DNA of 64,000 nt from contig JANUWF010002362.1 of the NCBI GenBank assembly GCA_026120185.1, forward strand, positions 2,755,001-2,819,000, in the 5' to 3' direction. The notes under the pieces are model-generated. The model was not told the origin of the DNA. It did no database searches and was given only the letters and a program-made list of their open reading frames with translations. Below, one piece after another: positions 56,721 to 64,000 of the stretch. The translations under genes and the position numbers were made by a program. The stretch's first letter is position 1; each line of letters opens with the position of its first letter. The stretch comes from Voacanga thouarsii. Taxonomy: Eukaryota; Streptophyta; Magnoliopsida; Gentianales; Apocynaceae.

Positions 56721-58451
56721 TGTTGGGTATCTCAGGCTCGTATCGTATACGGCACAGCGAAAAATAAAACGAGATACCATCCCAGGACCCGTTTATGTGT
56801 GGAAAACAAGACATAAAGACAATAAAGGTAGTAGCTTTTTACCTTTGGGTGATCGTCTGAAGAACAAAAATTTCTTCTTCAAGTTGAGGCGCGATTCAGT
56901 AATCCTCGTGATCAACCTCCACGTGAGTTGAACGTCTAACCACTATAATCACAGTGTGTGATTATCTCTAACAATAATCCACACAGAGGATACACTCAAG
57001 TACCAAAATTTCTTCTGCTAGCAGAAACAATATAGCGGTTAGGGTTCTTTGATCAAGATCAAATCAAGAGAGATAGAGAGAAGAGAGAATGTTCGTGGCT
57101 GTTGTTTTATGTGTTTATTGATCCAAACCTCAGCTAGGGTTTCAATTATATCATATATATAACCGAAATATCCTACTAAAACTGAGAATTTTAATTCTAT
57201 TAGAATTCCCTAATTGTAATTGGAAACATCAAGTTCTCACAATTATAACTTGGACCACAAATTATAACTAATTATAATTTGTCCACAACAACTTCTCTTT
57301 CTCTCAATTAACTCCACTATGTTATCAAAATAACATCTTGAGCATATAATCCTCTATTGTGTGTGAACTATTAGGTTTCCCATTCAATTGGTAGCGAACA
57401 TGAATTAATCCAAACGTCTTTGAAATTAATTAGAATTACTCCTACTAATTCTAATTAGGATTGGTTTATTAATTCATCAATTAATAAACCCATATTCCCA
57501 GATCATGAGTGGTATCTAGCAACACATCATGACCACCCAAGAGTCCAGGAAGTCAAGTGGCTTGACATGAACCCTTCAATAACAAACTTCAGTGCAATTA
57601 ACTCCTTTCACCATATAATATCCCATTCGGCTTGGAGTACGGAATTAGTGCCAACTCCCTCCAGAATTAATTTTGGCCCAAATACAATAGTACTTGTACA
57701 AGGAACCCACTACTCTAGATGTGTATCAATTGAAACTGTTTCCAATACACAATCGCCTTGGCCAAGGACTTTCTGAGTAGTAATTCCTACAAATGGCCAT
57801 GAGATATTCACCCCTACTATTAGGAGTGGTGAATCCTTTATTGACACTCTCAACTAATTTCGTTTATCTCATAATGTACCCAATATCCATCCCATAGGCA
57901 ACCCTCGATCGAGCTCCGGAGATTGGAATCAAAGTACAAAGCTCAGTAAACAAAGTACCTTGGAGATCTCAAGTCAAGGATACTTGCACGTTTGCTATGT
58001 TGAGATTATATCACTGGCACTAAATAGTTATTCATGTGATTATCTCAAAGTTAGGTCATCCAATGAACTTATTCCATTAACAAGCATCCATGTGTTAACT
58101 TTGAGTATCTCAATACTTACGGTTATGAGAACCACCACCTGATCAAATCAGAAAGTCTAACACATGCTAATCTTAACGCATTAATGATGTCCTGTCTCAT
58201 TAATACTATGACTACGGATTATTTAAGTAATAACACCATCCAGTGCTGTTAAGTAATAACACCATCCAGGAAACGCATATCATGATCTCTATTATGATTT
58301 CCTTAACACAGTGTTGTACTAGAAACTTTCTCGAACAGTTATATTACTTAAAGTAAACAAAATAAACTGTAAGATAAATAATGTCTTTTATTAAAATAAA
58401 ATGTGTCATATACAATGTACAAGTGATTGCCTCTAGGGCACAACACTAACA
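56721..58451 (-). repeat. Solo LTR C3 (family C), minus strand, TSD agagt
   Basis: 1731 bp, left edge tgttgggtatctc, right edge gcacaacactaaca, flanked by perfect agagt (56716-56720 and 58452-58456). It matches C1 end to end in reverse. No PBS or coding sequence is attached. It interrupts element E integrase in frame; removing it and one agagt rejoins the integrase C-terminal segment. A reverse-strand TATA-like word lies near 57151-57160. Confidence 0.94.
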
Positions 58452-58830
58452 AGAGTTCGAATTCCAAGTGGGAAGCCGTGTTTTCTTGAAGTTGACTCCT
58501 AGTAGAGGGATTTTGAAATATCCAAAAGGAGATAAGTTAAGACTGAGATATTTGGGACCATTCCTAATCATTAATAGAATTGGGCCGATTGCCTATAGAT
58601 TGGATTTACTGGATAACCTGACAGGGATACATGACGTGTTTCATGTGTCTCAACTGAAGAAGTACAATTTCGGCCCGAAACATGTTTTGAATGACGAGCC
58701 ATTACTTTTGCAACTCAATTTGAGTTACGTGGAGAAACTAATTAAGATTTTAGATTAAAGTACTAAGACTCTTCGGAACAAGTAAATACCCATGGTGAAG
58801 GTGTGTAAATTTTTGTGGAGGAAATAAAAG
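58452..58830 (+). pseudogene. Element E integrase C-terminus
   Basis: 58468-58758 carries GSRVFLKLTPSRGILKYPKGDKL, then LRLRYLGPFLIINRIGPIAYR, LTGIHDVFHVSQLKKY and NLSYVEKLIKILD, the conserved Tekay-type integrase C-terminus. The reading continues after a TAA into LRNK, IPMVKV and an LWR-like segment near 58800-58815, with a 9-base insertion. No chromodomain was recognised after it. The stretch 58831-58942 holds no gene and no recognisable LTR start. Confidence 0.87.
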
Positions 58831-58942
58831 TGGTTGGTGTGTAAATTTTTCATTGGAACACATGTATACATTAGCCACCATAAAATTAATTGATTTAAAA
58901 TTTTCTTGGCCAAATTTCTGATGAGAATGGTGGTGGGAAGGC

Positions 58943-61900
58943 TGTTATAACAGCCAGAATTTTGGCCAGCCATGAAGAAGGAAAAACAAGAGAAAACAAG
59001 TAAAGAAAAGCTAGAGAAAAATAGGGAGAAAAAGAAAAAAAAGAGAGAAAGAAAGAAGTATGTGTGTTCTTAGTGTTCTTGGAGCAAAATCAAGCCAAGA
59101 AATCCCACATACAAGATAAAAGTCTATACTTCAACAATTAAAGTCATAGATCTCATTATGGTGAAAATATTGATATGAATTTTAACACGAAAACATGATT
59201 TTCAAGCCTTGATTTTGGATCAAAGCTAGGGTTTGTGAACTTTTGTATATGAACCTTGTATATGCTTATATAAGTGACAGCTACCTAAGGGCCTTTGAAT
59301 GATATTTTGTGTAAGGAAGAACTGAATAATTATGGTAGCTTGAAGGATTATTTTCAATTGAAGATGTGATGATCAAAGTAGAGTAAAAATGGAATTTACT
59401 TTGTTGGGGAAAAAATGGTTCAAACAAGCTTTCGATTAGAAGAGATGAATTTGTGTTGAATAAGTGTGACTTTTGTGAGCTACTGGAAATCTATAAATTC
59501 AGAATTAAAGATGATTTGAAGGTGGATTGAATGAATTAATGGTTCCAAGGTGCTAAAGGCTAAAGGAAAACAAAGGAAAGCATGAATAGTGAAATTGAGA
59601 CAAAACTACTGGGGCTGATTTCACCCAATAAAATGTCACGAGAATTGGGACTCAGAAAAAGGATAAAATAAAATTAAATTTAAGAGTCTTATGATCGTTT
59701 TGGTATATCATAGATTCAAATCGGAGCTGTTGATTGAAAGTTATGTGCAAAACAAAACCATGTGTCAATTTCTGAAATTCCAGAAAAATGAGTCCGAAAA
59801 TGGATGAACTTAAGAATGATTAATTGTGTGATTTTGGATTAAATAAATGGAAAATATGAAGTGAATCCTTTGTGTATGAAGGGAGGAAGGATGTGAAAAA
59901 TAGGGGGGGGGGAATTGATCAAACGATGAAAAAATGACGTGAACGAAAGTTGAACGTTTTCCTTAACCGTCGGCTACCTATTGGCTAGACGTCGGCTAAC
60001 CGTCGGCTATTTTTCGGTCGAACACGTCTGACCTGAAAACGATTTTGGTGTAAGTTTGTCGGTAAACGACCAATAGAACGTTGAAAACGGTAGAAATGCT
60101 GGTTGAACAGGCGTAAATGGAAAGAGTTTAGTTACGACACGAGGCGAGTCCCTTTGATTTCTAAAACCTTTTAAAAGCTAGTGTGCTTCACTTTTCCATA
60201 AAATGCTATGTTTTATACTATTTTGGAAATCCTTGAATATGCTTAAGGTTTATTTGACAAGAATTGTTCTTATGCCACTTTGGGCTTCAATGAACTTCAT
60301 ATTTGGTTTGGAAACCTTACTAGATGATTAAAGCATGAATTTTGTGAATTTAGTCCTTTCTGGATTAAATATTTGGGATTTTCGAAAAATAATAAAATTT
60401 TGAATTGAGTATTCATAAATTGACTAGAATGCCCTTATTGGAACATTTTATGGAAATATGTTTGGAAACTTTGAATTTAATCTTCTTTTAGATTAGAATT
60501 CTAGATTTCTTGAAATGAGTTCCTTTTGGAATCAAGTATTTGGAAAATGATCTAAATGTCCATATTGGAATGTTTATGAAAACGTTTGGAATCTGGTATA
60601 CGGTAAATGATCGAAATACCCTTATTGGAACTTTTGTGAATACTTTTCAAATCGAGTAAAGATAAAATGACCTGAATATCCTCAGAAAGTCTTTTAGAAT
60701 CGAGTATGGGTAAAATGACATGAATACCCTTGGAAATGACTTTTGTAATCAAGTACGAGGAAAATGACCGAGATACTCTTTGAAACACATTTTGATGTGT
60801 GAACAGAACTCTTTATCTTGTTTCAAAATGATTTTGGAAAATAATCTCTCATGATAAGATCGACTTTTGGAAAACGACCTTTTGATCCTTGAAATTATTT
60901 TATTGCTCTGATACACCATGGAATGAATTGATTGGCTCTGTAGAGCCTATGTGAATGATGATCTGATTTGCGAGTTAGTGGAATCAAATTTTGGAAAATG
61001 CTATTTTGCCCCAAAACTATTTTGACTTGAAAATATTGCGGGATTAGATAACCCTTTGGCCTGATCAGTCAGACGGGGTTGGTATTGTTAACGTTGACTA
61101 CTCAGCAAGGGCTTTGATTTTTGTACTAGCTCATGTTAGAGATAGACGACCCCAAGTAACCTAGCTAGTTCTGGGAATTGTCTTACTCCAAACAAGGCTA
61201 TAAGACATTGAGATGAGTCATCCTGGCCAGCTGTTTAGCATCTGGCAATTGCCGCCTCTGCAGGCGCTTCTTATTTTGAGTCATTCACTGGATGCCGGGT
61301 GGGGACAGCGGTGTGTTAGACTCCTTGCCGCCTCGATGGTGATTGATATCAGGATTGGGACCCCTAGCTTATGGTGGCAAGTAAAAGATTGTGTGTTATA
61401 GTATACCTGAGCAGAAGTACGCTACGGTGTACTTATTCCAGCGATGCACGGTTAAGTACTAGAGGCTGTGGTCTCAATACATTGATACGTGGCGCCGAAG
61501 GCAAGGACTGCGGGACTTGCATGTGGATACAGGCCGACCTTCTATTGGAGAAGTGCCTGTAATTTGAAAAAAATTGGGATAATGATTTGAAATTGAAATA
61601 CAGTTTTTCAAAAATGATTAAGTTCTGAATAAACTCTTCGTTAAAGAGTTTTCGAATCGTTTCCAGTGAACAAATGATATTCTATTTCACAAAATTTTTA
61701 TGTACTCTGTCTCTATGATAAAGCACTAGCACACATGGGACTCACTGGGTGATTTTTCAATCACACATGTCTTTCATCTTACCTTTTTGTAGGATTTGGA
61801 GTTGAGCGGACCTACGGATAGAGGACGATACCATAATGACAATAGAATAGATTTGGACATTTCCCTTTTGGATAATATACCTTGTTACTGATGTTGAATG

Positions 61901-62106
61901 GAAATTTTCATATATGGGATTCTTTATTATAAATGTGCATGTCACTATCAGTATGGGTTGTTGTATATGTCTGGACCTTACATACTCTATTGTTGTTGTT
62001 GTTGTTTTTTTTTTTTTTGTTATAAAGACCCCTTGTCTAGGTGACTCGATAGGGTGAAACCCGGTTTTGATATACTTCCGCCGTTACCTTTAATAGGGGT
62101 GTCACA
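58943..62106 (+). repeat. LTR H (Tekay-type), without TSD
   Basis: It begins tgttataacagcc and ends ggggtgtcaca at 62106. The end and the preceding word ccccttgtctagg are of the same type as LTR I (21244-23752) and LTR E. Both termini look like Tekay-type LTR ends, but the flanking 5-mers (aaggc left, ctact right) do not match. It contains a minisatellite at 60394-60790 and repeated cgtcggcta at 59968-60009. It may be the left-truncated remnant of an LTR or the element's own 3' LTR. The ORF at 61213-61401 is in LTR sequence. Confidence 0.65.
60394..60790. repeat. Degenerate minisatellite (unit about 57 bp) in LTR H
   Basis: Five to six imperfect copies of a unit containing 'aaatgaNNgaaatNNcc...ttggaac' and 'ggaatc'. 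Words such as gtaaaatgac and gaataccctt recur in register. Unit boundaries are approximate. Confidence 0.72.
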
Positions 62107-64000
62107 CTACTCCATCAAGTGACTGAAATTAGGCAACTTAGTTACCTCATTTTCCATCCAAACTAATGACCTTCATTGAGAGCAAAAGCTAGAAAGCTTC
62201 TTTGTGAATTTCGGTCATCTCCTAGCTCTACATAACCAGAAATTTCAACAAGGCTTGGGAACCATGTTGCAAGAACAAAATATCCAGCTTTGCACAAAGA
62301 TCATTAAACCACAATGGTGATACAATATTCTCTACATCTATCCATTCTTAAGTATCCAAACACTAAGAATCACTACATCAATGGCTTTTGTTCATCACCA
62401 TAGTAGCCAGCTAGAAATCACCATAGAAGGACTTTGCAATGCTCCTATTTTGTAGTTGCAAAAATCTATTCAAAAGTTTTGAATTTTGCTCAAGTACTTT
62501 CCAAGATTTCATCACTCTTTTTTACTTAAAAGACTAGAATTTCTCCAACCTTGCTAACATATTGCAAAATAGTTTTTCTTTTCTTTTTTACCTTCATATT
62601 TTCGTTCCCTTCACTAGCAAGGCTAAACATTCTTCTTCTTTCGCCAGCTATAGCAACTAAACACCATTAGAGCATCTTAAGTCATTCATAACTTTTCTCC
62701 ATTAAAAATGATTTGAGCTTGAAAATTGAAAACCTTTTTTTGCTCCTTCAAACACTGCACAATTCAGTTAACAAACCCATCAAAATAACCAGAATTTTTA
62801 GCTCACTTTAGAAGACGTTTCGGCCAGCTATAGGCTTGGGGCATTCATCATTTCTCCTCTATAATATAGACAACCGAGAGAACCTCCACTAAAGAGCTAA
62901 AAAACCTTCAATAGTTGGTCACCATTAGCAAACATCTTTCCTCAAGAATCTCCACTATTTCCTCAACCATCCTTCAAATTTTGAAATTTGAACAACTCCA
63001 AGAATTCTCCTCACCTAGCTAAACCAAATCAGCTCACCATTCTAGACCATTCGGCCATCCCAATCTAAGAACACTCACATACTTCTCCAAGTTTGCTCTC
63101 TTGTTCTTCCAAGAACACACACTACCTCTCTTCAATTCTCTAGCCACTCCTAACCACACCGATTCACTCTAAGACCTTTGAATCAACTAGAATATACTCT
63201 ACTCTCTTCTTAACACATTCTATAACACCAAAACAATTAAAAATCTTTCCCCTCTTAGATCAAAGCAAGTATTCATTTTCTGAGCCCAGAATAAAATGTA
63301 AACCAAGTCTAAATCATCATTTCATGATCTCTCTTTCCTTTCTTCTATTTTTCTTTTTTTTTTTCCTTATCCTTCTCCTCAATCTCCTCTTAGCCGAAAT
63401 AATTGATTGTCGTGGTCGGACCTCCTTCAAGTCAATGGCCTCTCAAAGGTGCTCATTAAAACAATTAGGACTTCTTAATCATCAAACTTCATCCACGACA
63501 TAGAACGAGCATCGAAACAAGTACTTTTAATCTAAGTCTTTTTATTCTCTTTGAACTCCAGTTGTATAAGGTGATGTCAAAATATAAGTATTGATATGAT
63601 TTATGATGATCTAGTAATATTTGGAGAGATATTTTTGGTATGTGTGGTTTTATGATATAAAGGTTGAGATATACATTATAATTGCTATGAATTAGTTTTG
63701 GATAATGGTATGATGAAATTAGGGATTGCTAGTAAAACTATGTTATGACTGTAAGGTGATATGCGAATATGTGAATGGAGTTTATATGTCAATGATGCAT
63801 AGGATGATGTACTTGTTGTAACGAGATTATTGTTATTGCTATTATTTTAATATTGCTTTTGTATTATGAATAGTTATTATTATCACTTTTGCAGTTATTA
63901 TTGTTCATATTATAAATATTACTTTCACTATGATATATGTCGTTATTACTTCTACTTGTATTATTATTACTATTATTATTAATAAAGGGAAAAAATAATA
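62107..64000 (+). repeat. Second E-type LTR, partial, truncated on the left
   Basis: From tcacactactccatcaag (about 62103) the sequence follows 25193 onward of LTR E, with the same order and about 10 percent divergence, up to the window edge (equivalent to about 27090). The first ~740 bp of LTR E (24453-25195) have no counterpart here; LTR H lies immediately before it. It may be the 3' LTR of element E or another copy. Confidence 0.85.
63835..64000. repeat. ATT-rich microsatellite zone, partial
   Basis: Imperfect ATT units, the counterpart of the 26935-27240 zone in the first E LTR. The window ends inside it. Confidence 0.85.

Larger units (their letters stand above)
24453..64000 (+). mobile_element. 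Element E, Tekay-like Ty3/gypsy retrotransposon with nested insertions
   Basis: The element starts at tgtaaaacccc (24453) after the flank ggtaa (24448-24452) in the Tat integrase. Order: 5' LTR (24453-30208), PBS, gag (30311-32143, with a probable intron), PR (44119-44580), RT (44581-44851 plus 54464-55230), RNase H (55231-55660), IN (55661-56720 plus 58452-58830). The PR-RT-RH-IN order is Ty3/gypsy; the LTR termini and integrase tail resemble Tekay/Del. It is split by C1 (with D3 and Copia-2 inside), Copia-3 and C3. The right end is irregular: LTR H and then a partial E-type LTR to the window edge, so the 3' TSD is not visible. Confidence 0.82.

Noticed and set aside
61213..61562. ORFs of about 62 residues (MSHPGQLF..., MVASKRLC...)
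   Set aside because: They lie in LTR H, overlap each other in different frames and show no known motif.
62101..62111. TSD for LTR H
   Set aside because: Tried ctact and cacta on the right against aaggc and nearby 5-mers on the left; none match, so no TSD is claimed.

Overview
The window looks like plant nuclear DNA, most likely from intergenic or pericentromeric heterochromatin. It is strongly AT-rich. I can assign almost all of the 64 kb to LTR retrotransposons nested inside one another, and I see no host gene, rRNA, tRNA gene or CRISPR array. Every coding region is a retrotransposon gag/pol gene carrying stops or frameshifts. The plant assignment rests on the Ty1/copia and Ty3/gypsy (Tat-like and Tekay-like) protein motifs, initiator-tRNA-Met type primer sites, long AT-rich LTRs and a hAT-type non-autonomous DNA transposon.

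Layout. (1) 1-1130: the end of a minus-strand copia LTR related to the two copia elements below. (2) About 1881-24452: an old plus-strand Tat-like Ty3/gypsy element (gag, PR, RT, RNase H, IN), split by three insertions: Copia-1 (5999-17013, minus), solo LTR D1 (18735-20259) and solo LTR I (21244-23752, minus). Copia-1 itself carries a hAT MITE (11848-12752) in its leader and a solo LTR, C2 (14737-16423), in its 5' LTR. (3) From 24453 to the right edge: a Tekay-like Ty3/gypsy element, 'E', inserted in the Tat integrase region. Its 5' LTR (24453-30208) holds solo LTR D2. The gag gene follows, with a probable 272-bp intron, and then solo LTR C1 (32144-44113). C1 contains solo LTR D3 (33805-35546) and the young copia element Copia-2 (35630-44099, minus). 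Element E then resumes with PR and the start of RT, is interrupted by Copia-3 (44852-54458, plus), resumes with RT, RNase H and IN, is interrupted by solo LTR C3 (56721-58451, minus), and ends with the IN tail. (4) 58943-64000: a different Tekay-type LTR (H), followed by a second copy of the E LTR from which the first ~740 bp are missing.

Insertion boundaries come from target-site duplications (TSDs) read directly: ctaat (Copia-1), gtcacctg (hAT), atagt (C2), gtctt (D3), tgaga (Copia-2), aaaga (Copia-3) and agagt (C3) are perfect. C1 (taaat/caaat), D1 (caggc/caagc), D2 (gtttc/atttc) and I (agata/agatc) each have one mismatch. Relative order from nesting: Tat first; then E, Copia-1, D1 and I into Tat; the other insertions later; Copia-2 is probably the youngest, because its two LTRs are nearly identical by eye.

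Nothing here suggests a cooperating host gene system. The items most worth checking are the apparent GT-AG intron inside gag of element E, the mismatched LTRs at its right end, a DNA transposon riding in a retrotransposon leader with an empty-site relative in the same window, repeated palindromes in one LTR, and a consistent G-to-A/C-to-T decay pattern that has converted catalytic Asp codons to Asn.
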